DNA of 64,000 nucleotides from Qipengyuania_C sp046254955 (GTDB taxonomy: Bacteria; Pseudomonadota; Alphaproteobacteria; Sphingomonadales; Sphingomonadaceae): NCBI RefSeq assembly GCF_046254955.1, contig NZ_JBJXRG010000001.1, forward strand, positions 186,001 to 250,000, given 5' to 3'. The translations under genes were made by a program, and so were the position numbers. The notes under the pieces were generated by a model. It did no database searches and was not told the DNA's origin. It was given only the letters and a program-made list of their open reading frames with translations. Numbering within the stretch: the stretch's first letter is position 1; each line of letters starts with the position of its first letter. Shown one piece after another: positions 44,523 to 53,153 of this stretch.

Positions 44523-45326
44523 ATGTTTGAACCGCTTCGCAACATCTTTCGGTCGAAACCGGACCCGGCTCTCCCTCGCGTACCCGAGGGAGAGCGGTAT
44601 TACGTCATTGGTGATGTTCACGGCTGTGCTGACCAGTTTTCCGCCCTGATCGAAGCGATCGAGCGCGATGATGCGGAGGCTGATAGCGCGAAGACAACGG
44701 TTGTCTTGCTTGGAGACCTGATCGACCGCGGGCCGGATAGCGCAGGCGTGGTGGCGGCAGCTCGCGACTGGCAAGAGCGCCGCAAGGTGAGGATCCTCGC
44801 CGGCAATCACGAGGAGATGTTCCTGCGCTCGTTCGAGGACATCGAGGTCCTGCGCCATTTCCTCAAGTTCGGCGGGCGCGAAACCATCCTGAGCTACGGC
44901 CTCAAGCGCAAGAAATACAACAAGCTCTCGCTCGAGGAGTTGTTTGAGGAAATGGGCGAGATCGTACCCAAGGCCGACCGCAAGTTTATCCGGGCATTCG
45001 AGGATATGATCGTCGCAGGCGATTATGTCTTTGTCCACGCCGGGGTCGATCCGAGGCGCTCAATCGAAGAGCAGAAGATCAAGGACCTGCGCTGGATTCG
45101 CGATCGCTTCCTCAGCCACGAGGGCTCTTTCTCGCATGTCGTCGTGCACGGACACACGATCTTCGACGAGATCGAGGATTGCGGAATGCGGATCGGCATT
45201 GATACCGGTGCCTACCAATCGGGTCGCTTGACGGCGCTGGTGCTCGAGGGGACTGGCCGGCGGGCCATCGCAGCAGTTGAAAATGATGGCGAGATCGTCA
45301 TCGAACACGAGGAAATTCGTCGATGA
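44523..45326 (+). CDS. Metallophosphoesterase (Ser/Thr phosphatase / ApaH-like)
   Basis: A 267-residue calcineurin-type phosphoesterase with two-metal motifs GDVHG at 30-34, GDLIDRG at 64-70, GNHE at 94-97, and later HAG and GHT histidines. Such proteins remove phosphate from phosphoproteins or hydrolyse diadenosine polyphosphates; which one is not clear. It overlaps ugd by ATGA, so the two are co-translated, suggesting a link to sugar-nucleotide or capsule metabolism (inference). No ribosome site is evident at the ATG. Confidence 0.88.
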   Translation: MFEPLRNIFRSKPDPALPRVPEGERYYVIGDVHGCADQFSALIEAIERDDAEADSAKTTVVLLGDLIDRGPDSAGVVAAARDWQERRKVRILAGNHEEMFLRSFEDIEVLRHFLKFGGRETILSYGLKRKKYNKLSLEELFEEMGEIVPKADRKFIRAFEDMIVAGDYVFVHAGVDPRRSIEEQKIKDLRWIRDRFLSHEGSFSHVVVHGHTIFDEIEDCGMRIGIDTGAYQSGRLTALVLEGTGRRAIAAVENDGEIVIEHEEIRR

Positions 45327-46630
45327 AAATCGCAATGGTTGGCTCCGGCTATGTCGGACTTGTTTCGGGCGCGTGCTTCGCCGATTTCGGTCACGACGTC
45401 GTTTGCATCGACAAGGATGCCGGCAAGATCGAGAGCCTCAACGACGGGGTCATGCCGATTTACGAACCAGGACTTGCCGAACTGGTCGCGGCCAACGTCG
45501 CTGCAGGACGGCTCTCCTTCTCAACCGAGCTGGCCGAGGGCATTGCCGGAGCGAGCGCAATTTTCATCGCGGTTGGCACCCCCAGCCGCCGCGGCGACGG
45601 GCATGCTGATCTTTCTTTCGTATACGCTGTTGCTGAAGAAGTAGGCCAAGCGCTTTCCAATGACGCCGTAGTCGTAACTAAATCAACCGTACCCGTTGGC
45701 ACGGGCGACGAAGTCGAGCGCATTCTGCGCGAGAGCGGAAATGCCCATAGTGTCTCAGTCGTATCCAATCCCGAATTCTTGCGAGAGGGTGCGGCGATCG
45801 GTGATTTCAAGCGGCCGGACCGGATCGTTGTCGGAGCGGAAGACGATTTCGGCCGCGAGACGATGCGTGAAGTCTACCGGCCGTTGTTCCTCAACGAATC
45901 GCCAATCCTCTTCACCAGCCGCCGCTCGTCCGAGCTGATCAAGTATGCGGCGAACGCCTTCCTCGCGACCAAGATCACCTTCATCAACGAGATGGCCGAC
46001 CTGTGCGAAAAGGTCGGCGCCAACGTTCAGGATGTCAGCCGCGGGATCGGCATGGACAATCGCATCGGCCCCAAGTTCCTCAATGCCGGCCCGGGCTATG
46101 GCGGATCGTGCTTCCCCAAAGACACGCTCGCGCTGCTCAAGACCGCAGAGGACTATGACAGCCCGGTGCGGATCGTTGAATCGGTGGTCAAGGCGAACCA
46201 GAGCCGCAAGCGGGCGATGGGCCGCAAGGTGATCGATGCCCTCGGCGGAGCCAAGGAAGCCCGCGGCAAGAAGGTCGCGCTGCTCGGCCTCACCTTCAAG
46301 CCCAACACCGATGATATGCGCGATTCCCCCGCGATCGACGTCGCGCAAGCGCTCGTTGACGCAGGCGTGAAGGTCTCCGGATACGATCCGGAAGGCATGG
46401 AGATTGCCCAGCCACTGATGCCATCTGTCGAGATGTGCGATGGCTCCTACCAGGCGATCGATGGTGCAGACGCGGTGGTGATCGTAACCGAATGGGACGC
46501 TTTCCGCGCGCTGGACTTCGCCAAGGTCAAGGATTTGGCGGGGCGACCGTTACTGATCGACCTGCGCAATATCTACCGGGCCGAAGACGTGAAGGCAGCA
46601 GGCCTCGAATATCACAGCATCGGCCGCTAA
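45323..46630 (+). CDS. ugd: UDP-glucose 6-dehydrogenase
   Basis: A 435-residue NAD-dependent enzyme making UDP-glucuronate for polysaccharides. The Rossmann start is GSGYVGLVSGACFADFGHDV, and the nucleophile Cys263 is in GPGYGGSCFPKDTLAL; LGLTFKPNTDDMRDSPAIDV marks the C-terminal UDP-binding domain. Its ATG overlaps the phosphoesterase stop. Product would feed capsule, exopolysaccharide or glycosphingolipid synthesis. Confidence 0.95.
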   Translation: MKIAMVGSGYVGLVSGACFADFGHDVVCIDKDAGKIESLNDGVMPIYEPGLAELVAANVAAGRLSFSTELAEGIAGASAIFIAVGTPSRRGDGHADLSFVYAVAEEVGQALSNDAVVVTKSTVPVGTGDEVERILRESGNAHSVSVVSNPEFLREGAAIGDFKRPDRIVVGAEDDFGRETMREVYRPLFLNESPILFTSRRSSELIKYAANAFLATKITFINEMADLCEKVGANVQDVSRGIGMDNRIGPKFLNAGPGYGGSCFPKDTLALLKTAEDYDSPVRIVESVVKANQSRKRAMGRKVIDALGGAKEARGKKVALLGLTFKPNTDDMRDSPAIDVAQALVDAGVKVSGYDPEGMEIAQPLMPSVEMCDGSYQAIDGADAVVIVTEWDAFRALDFAKVKDLAGRPLLIDLRNIYRAEDVKAAGLEYHSIGR

Positions 46631-46685
46631 GGCTGGCGTCACCCCCACTCGCTTGGCATAGTCCGCCACACGAGGGGATGGGGTT

Positions 46686-47597
46686 ATGAGAATTGCGATG
46701 ACTTTGGGGGCGGCAGCGCTTGCGTTGACGTCTTGCAATGCGGGCGAAGTAGATGATCCGGCGGGCGAGAACTGCGCCACCTGCATCGACATGGTCGAAA
46801 TTCCCGGCGGAACATTCCTGATTGGTTCTCCCGATGATGAACGCGGCCGCGAAGGCGTGCCCGATAGCCAGGGCGCGCTCGAAACACCGCAAGTCGAAAT
46901 CTCCGTGCCGGCTTTCGCACTGGGCAAAACCGAAGTGACGGTCGACCAATACGCGGCCTTCGTCGAAGCCACTGGCCACCCGTCGCAAGAGTGCCAGGCT
47001 TTCGTCAAAACCGAACAGTTCACCGGCTGGCTTCCCGCGCACGGCACAAGCTGGCGCGAGGCGCTGTTCAAGCAGGACGGAGATCACCCGGTCACCTGCG
47101 TCTCATGGGATGATGCCAAAGCCTACGCCGATTGGCTCGCCGAGGAAACCGGCGAACCCTATCGCCTGCCGACCGAGGCCGAATGGGAATACGCCGCACG
47201 CGCCGGCACCACTACCGCGCGCTACTGGGGCGACAGCGACGGGCCGGAAGCATGCGAATATGGCAATGTTGCTGGCGCCAGCTCGTTTCGTCCGCAGTTC
47301 GACTGCGACGATGGCTATGCCTTCACGGCACCCGCCAGTTACGGCAAGCCCAATGCTTTCGGACTATACGGCATGCTTGGCAACCAGGGCGAATGGACCG
47401 CAGATTGCGGCACGTCGAACTACGCCGACGAGATACCGCGCGATGGCTCGGCCTACGCCGTCGCAGACTGCGAGTTGTACATCGGCCGCGGCGGATCGTG
47501 GTGGAATGACCGCTATTACATCCGCGCCGCGCGGCGTTATGCCGCCAATGGTCCCTATTACATCATGGGGATCCGTGTCGCGAAGGACGCGGACTAG
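46686..47597 (+). CDS. FGE/SUMF1-fold lipoprotein lacking the catalytic cysteines
   Basis: A 303-residue protein with a short lipoprotein signal and lipobox (LALTSC), then the formylglycine-generating-enzyme fold: EIPGGTFLIGSPDDERGREG, LGKTEVTVDQYAAFVEATGH, TCVSWDDAKAYADWLAEETG, YRLPTEAEWEYAARAG, LGNQGEWTAD and GRGGSWWNDRYYIRAARR. True FGEs carry a cysteine pair in the last segment; here there is Trp/Asn and no Cys, so it is unlikely to make formylglycine. It may bind a ligand or act in another FGE-fold role in the envelope. Stands alone; GAGGGG upstream of the start. Confidence 0.85.
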   Translation: MRIAMTLGAAALALTSCNAGEVDDPAGENCATCIDMVEIPGGTFLIGSPDDERGREGVPDSQGALETPQVEISVPAFALGKTEVTVDQYAAFVEATGHPSQECQAFVKTEQFTGWLPAHGTSWREALFKQDGDHPVTCVSWDDAKAYADWLAEETGEPYRLPTEAEWEYAARAGTTTARYWGDSDGPEACEYGNVAGASSFRPQFDCDDGYAFTAPASYGKPNAFGLYGMLGNQGEWTADCGTSNYADEIPRDGSAYAVADCELYIGRGGSWWNDRYYIRAARRYAANGPYYIMGIRVAKDAD

Positions 47598-47600
47598 ACT

Positions 47601-48383
47601 TTAGCGGAACCAATGCCGGCGATTGGCGGGATCGCGCAGTCGCCACACCAATGCAGCGATTACTGCCATAGCCGCCAAGACGGCGGCGATGGCGACCAGC
47701 GCTTCTCGTTGGCCCCCGGCAAAATAGATCGCCAGCAACGCCCACAGGAACGGCAGCGCATACCAAGGGTTGCCGCGCGATCCGGCGACCGCAAATGACA
47801 CGATCACACCGCCGACGACGATGATTGCCGCCGAGATCGTTCCCGCCAGCTCGCCCGCTTCGATACCGTGATACTTCAGCGCAGCGGCAATGTTGACGAT
47901 GGTCGCGGCGGTCAACCAACCGCCCAGCGCGCTCAGTACCGGCGCCGCCAGCCATCGCTCGCGCGAACCGAATGCAGCGGCGGATCCCGAGAGAGCGCGA
48001 ACGCATAAGAGAGCGCTGCCCAGACCGAGCGAAATGATGATGACGGAGATGAATGTCAGGTCGGCGAACTGGGTGTAGGTCGCCCACAATCCGTTGAAGA
48101 AGAATATTCCCGCTGCCGGCCAACCCAATTCTGCAAGCAGGGGATTTTCGCGCTGCCCCGGAAGCGCTTGCCACACGGCGAAGACGCCCGATGCCAGGTA
48201 CAGCAAACCCCAGATCGAGAAGGCCCAGCCGGAGGGTGTGATCAGTGTCCGAGAGCCGTCCGAGCGGCTGCCGATCGGCTCGCCAAGGCCGAGCGCCGGC
48301 AAGGCAGTCGAACCGATCTGCCAGAGGAAAGCGAGGATGATTGCGGCGCGCTCGAGGGCGCTGCGATGAATTTTCGACGTCAT
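47601..48383 (-). CDS. TspO/MBR-like multi-pass membrane protein
   Basis: A 260-residue protein with about seven or eight hydrophobic helices. The segment TLITPSGWAFSIWGLLYLAS near residue 50 is typical of tryptophan-rich sensory (TspO/MBR-related) proteins, but the protein is longer than classical TspO (about 160 residues). Convergent with the FGE-fold gene with three bases between the stops. Role unknown; porphyrin binding is only a family-based guess. Confidence 0.65.
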   Translation of the reverse strand: MTSKIHRSALERAAIILAFLWQIGSTALPALGLGEPIGSRSDGSRTLITPSGWAFSIWGLLYLASGVFAVWQALPGQRENPLLAELGWPAAGIFFFNGLWATYTQFADLTFISVIIISLGLGSALLCVRALSGSAAAFGSRERWLAAPVLSALGGWLTAATIVNIAAALKYHGIEAGELAGTISAAIIVVGGVIVSFAVAGSRGNPWYALPFLWALLAIYFAGGQREALVAIAAVLAAMAVIAALVWRLRDPANRRHWFR

Positions 48384-48430
48384 GGACAGCCAATCGCCAG
48401 CAGGGCGCTTTGTTCCGGACGCGGAGTAAT

Positions 48431-48844
48431 GCCAGGGGGCCTGTAAGCCGGGTTCTGTCCTGCGACCGGTATCCTTTCAGACCAGCGCCGCAGGGGCAGC
48501 CATTCATCTAGGCCACGGATCGCTCCGTGGCTCCAGCAGCCAACCCGGGTCTCTCGGGTCGAAACATCCCTGCCTGCAAGCAGGCGCGAGACCCCTATTT
48601 GGCCTTGCTCCGGGTGGGGTTTGCCATGCGGGCGCTGTTACCAGAAGCCCCGGTGCGCTCTTGCCGCACCCTTTCACCCTTGCCTGTGAGGTCTCCCTCC
48701 ATCGGCGGTATACTCTCTGTGGCACTTTCCCTGAACTTCACGCCGAAGCGCTCGTCCGGCGGGCGTTACCCGCCACCCTTGTAACGTGGAGCCCGGACTT
48801 TCCTCGATACCCATGCGGATAGCGCGGCTGCCCGGCCCCCTGGC
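48431..48844 (-). ncRNA. rnpB: RNase P RNA, bacterial type A
   Basis: The 414 bases on the minus strand carry the catalytic RNA of RNase P, which trims tRNA 5' ends. The conserved GAGGAAAGTCCGGGCTCC block lies near the 5' end (complement of about 48785-48806), and the 3' end carries ACAGAACCCGGCTTAC. The ends pair as helix P1 (GCCAGGGGG with CCCCCTGGC), which fixes the limits. No credible gene overlaps it. No clear T-run terminator follows. Confidence 0.95.
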
Positions 48845-48901
48845 GGGTGGTGATATAGGGAAGGAGTGGAAGCGTGGGAAGGGGGTCGCCGCCCCGTCCG
48901 C

Positions 48902-50098
48902 TCAGGCTGTCCGGGCCTCAACCCGCAGCGGAACACTCCAATCGTTGAGTGTCGCTGCACGCCAGGTCCATTCAAGAGGCCCATAGCGGTATCGGGCGTA
49001 CCACCACTGCGCGATGAGAATTTGCAACCCGAAAAAGGCGATCGCCACCATGGCCTTGTCCCGCGTGTCCCACACCTCGCCCATTCCCAGCCCAAACTGG
49101 TAGAGCACCGGAACAGCAATAAGCGAATGCGCGACGTAGAGCGTCAATGTCATACGTCCCGGTAAACGGAATAGACCAATCAGTCGTTGCACCGGCGAAT
49201 TCCACAGAAGTGCCAGCAATCCGATCTGCGCTGTGATCGAGGCAAGCGATATCCACTGGAACAGGATTGTGCGTTCTGTGAACGGGCCAATGGCGAAATC
49301 TGGCCCCAGGGGCGAGCCCGGCACTAGTGGCTCAACCAGCAGATAGAGCATAACAAGGGCGCTCCCGCCAACCACAATCAAGGAAATCGCCAGCCCGCGA
49401 CTCATCGCAAGGCGCGCGAAAAAGCCGGTGCGCTGAAGCACAACACCGAGTGCGAACAGGCCGGCAATCTCGGCCACCCTCCCAAAGGACCAGGTGACTG
49501 ACCATTTGGCCATCAGTCCCTCGACGGCATTGGCGCTGATGACTTCGGTGAAACTCCCGGTCAGATGGGTTTGATAGGGCTCAGGACCATAAAGATACGG
49601 TTGGGCCGCGGCCAAGCTATTGCCCGCAGTAGCCATCCACAACTGGACGAGAAGCGGGATCTGAAGAAAGCACAAGCCGGCAATTGCCAACAAGACGATC
49701 GGGCTGCGAACCCTGTCCAGCGGAATGAGCAACAAGCCAAGTATCGCGAGCACCTGCAATATCTCGTAGTTGTAGATCAGCCCGTGCAGCGTGCCGATTA
49801 CCATCAGAAGCAACAAACGCCACGCAAACCGGCCTGTGAAATCCACACCGCGAGCGCGCTGATTACCCATTATGGTGGCGAAGCTGAAACCGAACAGGAG
49901 AGCGAAGATCATGAAGGCCTTGTTGCTGAAGAAGAAGAATATCACTTCTCCCCAAGCATCTGGGGTCATGCGTGCAGTGCCGACGCCGAACCCTTCAGCC
50001 GCATGCACCATCAGCAGACCGAACAAGGCATAACCACGCAGTGCGTCGACATACTCAACCCGCGCGGGCCGAACCTGCTCAACTGCTTGGCTATTCAT
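48902..50098 (-). CDS. DUF418 family membrane protein (YeiB-like)
   Basis: A 398-residue protein with about ten membrane helices. It begins with RVEYVDALRGYALFGLLMVH, the acyltransferase-3/heparan-acetyltransferase-like motif, has SNKAFMIFALLFGFSFA, and ends with GRMTLTLYVAHSLIAVP and QWWYARYRYGPLEWTWR, the DUF418 signature. Function unknown in the family; an acyl transfer role has been suggested from the N-terminal motif. Single gene between rnpB and the amidase; a 10-bp palindrome AGCTATAGCT lies upstream at 50138-50147. Confidence 0.87.
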   Translation of the reverse strand: MNSQAVEQVRPARVEYVDALRGYALFGLLMVHAAEGFGVGTARMTPDAWGEVIFFFFSNKAFMIFALLFGFSFATIMGNQRARGVDFTGRFAWRLLLLMVIGTLHGLIYNYEILQVLAILGLLLIPLDRVRSPIVLLAIAGLCFLQIPLLVQLWMATAGNSLAAAQPYLYGPEPYQTHLTGSFTEVISANAVEGLMAKWSVTWSFGRVAEIAGLFALGVVLQRTGFFARLAMSRGLAISLIVVGGSALVMLYLLVEPLVPGSPLGPDFAIGPFTERTILFQWISLASITAQIGLLALLWNSPVQRLIGLFRLPGRMTLTLYVAHSLIAVPVLYQFGLGMGEVWDTRDKAMVAIAFFGLQILIAQWWYARYRYGPLEWTWRAATLNDWSVPLRVEARTA

Positions 50099-50164
50099 TA
50101 AGTTTGCCCCCTAAGTGGTCCCCGCAGCCACTGAATTAGCTATAGCTCTTCGTGCTTTTCAATC

Positions 50165-50884
50165 TTAGCGCGCATCGCCCCTGTCGCGATCCAAGAGCAG
50201 CTGGAACAGGATCGCACGGATTTGCCCATCAACCTGGCCGTCGATCTTCTCCGGGCGCCAGCGCCGCTGGAACGCCTCAACCGCCTTGTGGCCATCGGTG
50301 ATGTCATATCCAAAGCGCTCGAGCGCGAGGTAGAAAGAAGCATCGTTATCGAAGGGATCGCCGCGCTCGAGCTTCTGCGGCGTCGGCAGGCACAGGCCGT
50401 ATTCGGCAAGCCGGTCCCACGGAAACAGCTCGCCCGGATCCATCTTGCGAGCAGGCGCGACATCGGAATGGCCGACCACGTTGGCGCGGGGAATGTCATA
50501 GGTTTTGACGATCCTTGCGACGAGCGGCACCAGCGCCTCGAACTGTAAGTCCGAAAATTCGCGATACCCCCCGCCGTGGCCGGGATGATCAAGCTCGATC
50601 CCGACGCTGGCCGAATTCACATCCTTGTGGCCGCGCCAATAGGAGAGACCGGCATGCCAGGCGCGCTTTTCTTCTGCCACAAGCTGCGTAACCACACCTG
50701 CCTCGCTCACAAGATAGTGCGCGCTAACCTTGGCATCGGGATTGACCATCTTACCGAGCGCCGTTTCGATCGGCTTCATTTCTGTATAGTGGAGCACCAG
50801 CATCGAGACCGGCAAAGCCCGCTCATCGAAATTGGGTGATGGGATCACCGCATGGACGATCTCGTCGATCTCCATTCCGCTCAA
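50165..50884 (-). CDS. N-acetylmuramoyl-L-alanine amidase (AmpD/AmiD type)
   Basis: A 239-residue amidase_2 zinc hydrolase that cuts between MurNAc and the peptide stem. Likely zinc ligands are His32 in VLHYTEM, His139 in VVGHSDVAP and Asp149; Lys147 lies between. A C-terminal peptidoglycan-binding-like helical part follows (about 190-239). There is no signal peptide, which favours a cytoplasmic AmpD-like role in muropeptide recycling. Its start overlaps the chpT stop (ATGA). Confidence 0.9.
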   Translation of the reverse strand: MSGMEIDEIVHAVIPSPNFDERALPVSMLVLHYTEMKPIETALGKMVNPDAKVSAHYLVSEAGVVTQLVAEEKRAWHAGLSYWRGHKDVNSASVGIELDHPGHGGGYREFSDLQFEALVPLVARIVKTYDIPRANVVGHSDVAPARKMDPGELFPWDRLAEYGLCLPTPQKLERGDPFDNDASFYLALERFGYDITDGHKAVEAFQRRWRPEKIDGQVDGQIRAILFQLLLDRDRGDAR

Positions 50885-51546
50885 CCGATCAGGCCTTCCG
50901 GCGAGGGAAGCACAGCGCCGAGAACCAGAGTGTCATCCTCCAGGCGGTATTGCAGGCCGCCGCCGGCGTCTTCCGCCAGCATGGCGATCATATGCGCGGC
51001 TGCCGTCCTGCTGTTAAGTTCGCCCGGCCCGAGCGATCCTTCGAGCGCCCGGCCAATCGCTTCATCGAACGCGATCTTCGGCCCGCTCGCCCGCACGACA
51101 ATCTCGCTGTTGCCCTTGCCGTTGTCGCTGCGCAATTCGGCGCCGATATCGAGCGTCCCGCCCCGGATCAGCGCCTCAATCGCGATCTGGGCGAAGTTCA
51201 GCAGGACCTTGACCGCCGGCTTGGGCAGCTTGGGATCAGCCAGCGCCCAATTGATCGTGAGGCGTTGGTTGGCCGAAGCGAGCGCGTCAATCAGCGCCTG
51301 CGGCTCTTCACAAGGCACCATCTCGCCAAACCCGCCCGCCGCACCGAATGCGAGGCGGAAGAACTTGAGCTTGTCGGCGCTGGTTTTGGCGCTCTGCTCG
51401 AGCAGTTCCATGCAATTTTTGCGCATCTCGGGATCGGTCTCATCTGCCAGCAGCTCGAGACCGTTGTTGAGTGCCCCCACAGGGGAGAGCATGTCGTGGC
51501 ACAGGCGTGAGCACAGCAGCGCGGCGAGTTCGGTTTGGGAAGTCAT
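50881..51546 (-). CDS. chpT: Histidine phosphotransferase ChpT
   Basis: A 221-residue dimeric phosphotransferase that passes phosphate from the hybrid kinase CckA to the cell-cycle regulator CtrA and to CpdR. The phospho-accepting His17 lies in LLCSRLCHDMLSPVGALNNG, followed by a degenerate kinase-like ATPase domain. It is coupled to the amidase gene by an ATGA overlap, so a cell-cycle factor and a wall enzyme are expressed together. Confidence 0.9.
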   Translation of the reverse strand: MTSQTELAALLCSRLCHDMLSPVGALNNGLELLADETDPEMRKNCMELLEQSAKTSADKLKFFRLAFGAAGGFGEMVPCEEPQALIDALASANQRLTINWALADPKLPKPAVKVLLNFAQIAIEALIRGGTLDIGAELRSDNGKGNSEIVVRASGPKIAFDEAIGRALEGSLGPGELNSRTAAAHMIAMLAEDAGGGLQYRLEDDTLVLGAVLPSPEGLIG

Positions 51547-51555
51547 AAAGCAGTC

Positions 51556-51951
51556 TTAGCGATCAACGATTCGATAGGGAAGCGCCACAAACCCCTCTTC
51601 CCCATCGTGCCAGAATGTAATCGTATCGCCGGCAATAATTGCCCATATCGAGCCGTCTCGCGTAGCCTGTTCCCGATCCGTCGAAGATGGTTCGGCCAGC
51701 CCGTTTGGGTGCGAATGGTAATAGCCGGCAACCTGCGGCCCGCCGCTTCGGGCATCTCGATGCGCGTCGACGAGCGCCTGAGGATCGATCTCGAATTGGG
51801 TTTCTGGGTTCGGGTGGACATTGGCTGCGGGTGTTATGGCAGTGATCCGAGTACACTCGCCCAGCAATATCCCGCAGCATTCGCGCGGGTGGGCCGATTT
51901 GGCCTCAGCAAGCAGCTGCTGCAGGTCTGACGGGTCAATATCCACGGCCAT
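51556..51951 (-). CDS. JAMM/MPN+ metalloprotease-like protein (Mov34/PAD-1)
   Basis: A 131-residue isopeptidase-fold protein. The JAMM motif is complete: Glu24 in HPRECCGILLG, then His79, His81, Ser89 and Asp92 in HSHPNGLAEPSSTD. Bacterial relatives cleave C-terminal tails of ubiquitin-like sulfur carriers or small adducts; no such carrier gene is adjacent. It is nine bases upstream of chpT on the same strand, so probably co-transcribed. Confidence 0.87.
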   Translation of the reverse strand: MAVDIDPSDLQQLLAEAKSAHPRECCGILLGECTRITAITPAANVHPNPETQFEIDPQALVDAHRDARSGGPQVAGYYHSHPNGLAEPSSTDREQATRDGSIWAIIAGDTITFWHDGEEGFVALPYRIVDR

Positions 51952-51991
51952 TTGAACCGAACTAGCATCAGCCAGCGAAATGTCATGTTCC

Positions 51992-52020
51992 TTGACTCAC
52001 ATTTTAAGTGCACCTACACG
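51992..52020 (+). promoter_or_regulatory. Promoter with embedded operator for the MarR gene
   Basis: TTGACT (51992-51997), a 17-base spacer and TACACG (52015-52020) form a sigma-70-like promoter. The MarR ATG is only six bases past the -10 element, so the mRNA would be leaderless. AAGTGCACCTACAC at 52006-52019 overlaps the -10 and shares AAGTG-N4-TACAC with the palindrome before the next gene, suggesting self-repression. Confidence 0.5.
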
Positions 52021-52026
52021 CAAATT

Positions 52027-52443
52027 ATGGATGAGCTGCTGAATCCCTCGAATTGCCTGTGCTCGAACCTCAGGAGATCCGCGCGAAAGTTGACCCGGAT
52101 ATATGACGCCGCACTCGGGCGCGTGGGAATAAATGTCGGTCAATTTGCAACTTTGGCAACGCTGGCCGCCATGGGTGAAACGACGATATCAGAGCTGGCC
52201 GAGGCGCTTGAATTGGAGCGCACAGCATTAACCCGCAATCTGTCGGTTCTGGAGCGAAACGGACTGGTCAGCAGCAGAGCGGGCGAAGATCGCCGTGAAC
52301 GCCGGATCAGCCTTTCCGCCCAGGGTTCGAAGAGCTTCGCAGATGCAGTACCCCTGTGGGAGCGTGCGCAATCGTATGCGATTGATGCAATGGGCGCTCG
52401 AAATGCATCCGCGCTTCTCGATCAGATGAACAAGCTCGCATAA
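52027..52443 (+). CDS. MarR-family transcriptional regulator
   Basis: A 138-residue winged-helix regulator. After an N-terminal dimer helix (CLCSNLRRSARKLTRIYDAA), the DNA-binding part contains TTISELAEALELERTALTRN and the wing VSSRAGEDRRERRISLSAQG. ATG 52027 gives MDELLNPSN; longer forms would overlap the promoter. It probably represses itself and the adjacent membrane protein gene, which starts 47 bases downstream behind a matching palindrome. The inducing ligand is unknown. Confidence 0.9.
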   Translation: MDELLNPSNCLCSNLRRSARKLTRIYDAALGRVGINVGQFATLATLAAMGETTISELAEALELERTALTRNLSVLERNGLVSSRAGEDRRERRISLSAQGSKSFADAVPLWERAQSYAIDAMGARNASALLDQMNKLA

Positions 52444-52458
52444 AAAATTTGCAACAAC

Positions 52459-52474
52459 AGGTGTATATACACTT
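52459..52474 (+). promoter_or_regulatory. Probable MarR operator (perfect palindrome)
   Basis: GTGTATATACAC (52461-52472) is a perfect 12-bp palindrome within AGGTGTATATACACTT. It sits between the MarR gene and the membrane protein gene, directly upstream of the latter's ribosome site. Its complement AAGTGTATATACAC shares both outer half-sites with the sequence over the MarR promoter. Confidence 0.6.
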
Positions 52475-52490
52475 AAATCTGGAGACTGGC

Positions 52491-53153
52491 ATGACACCCG
52501 ATACCGACCTTCAAGTAGCCGCAGGTCCTGGCCGAATGGACAATTTGCCGGCCTCAATTTCTACATCACCAGTGATCTGGGCCATTCTTGGCATTTGGTT
52601 TCTCATCATCCTCGGCTTGGCAATCGCCGGAACCTTTGATGCTCCTCCAGGCGAGTTTCCGGCAGCAATGGTCGCATGTGCAGGAGGCCCGCCATTGACA
52701 TTCTATCTAGCCACAAGGCTTTCCTCCCGCTTGCGCAATTGGGTGGCAAGGTGCGATCTGGCGGAGATCACAGCCTTACAAGCTTGGCGCGTGATCGGCG
52801 CGGCATTCCTATTTGCATGGGCAACGCAGGTGCTGCCGCCCGTTTTCGCGTTCCCGGCCGGGATTGGTGACATTCTGGTCGGTATTGGCGCACCCGTCGC
52901 CGCTCTGGCCGTCGCGCGCAATCTCCCGCACGCTCACGTAGCTGCATGGGGCGTCGTTGTTGCGGGGATGGCTGATTTCATGATTGTCGTTTCGATTGGG
53001 CTTCTGGCTCGTAGTGGCCTGCCGCTACACTTTGATGGGCAGCTAAGCACCGACGCGATGGGCCAGGCACCGTTTGTGCTTTTTCCAACGTTTCTCGTTC
53101 CGGCCTTCATCGTCCTGCACATTATCGCGGTAATGAAACTGATGGATGAGTAG
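52491..53153 (+). CDS. Multi-pass membrane protein, probable MarR target
   Basis: A 220-residue protein with five or six hydrophobic helices (for example PVIWAILGIWFLIILGLAIA and FVLFPTFLVPAFIVLHIIAV). ATG 52491 has GGAG seven bases upstream. Family not recognised. Position behind a palindrome matching the MarR promoter suggests that it is controlled by that regulator. Its end overlaps the following pseudouridine synthase frame by eight bases if the first ATG there is used. Confidence 0.82.
   Translation: MTPDTDLQVAAGPGRMDNLPASISTSPVIWAILGIWFLIILGLAIAGTFDAPPGEFPAAMVACAGGPPLTFYLATRLSSRLRNWVARCDLAEITALQAWRVIGAAFLFAWATQVLPPVFAFPAGIGDILVGIGAPVAALAVARNLPHAHVAAWGVVVAGMADFMIVVSIGLLARSGLPLHFDGQLSTDAMGQAPFVLFPTFLVPAFIVLHIIAVMKLMDE

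Noticed and set aside
48527..48784. Open frames inside the RNase P RNA region
   Set aside because: The stretch is explained by conserved rnpB sequence and helix P1; the frames have no coding features.
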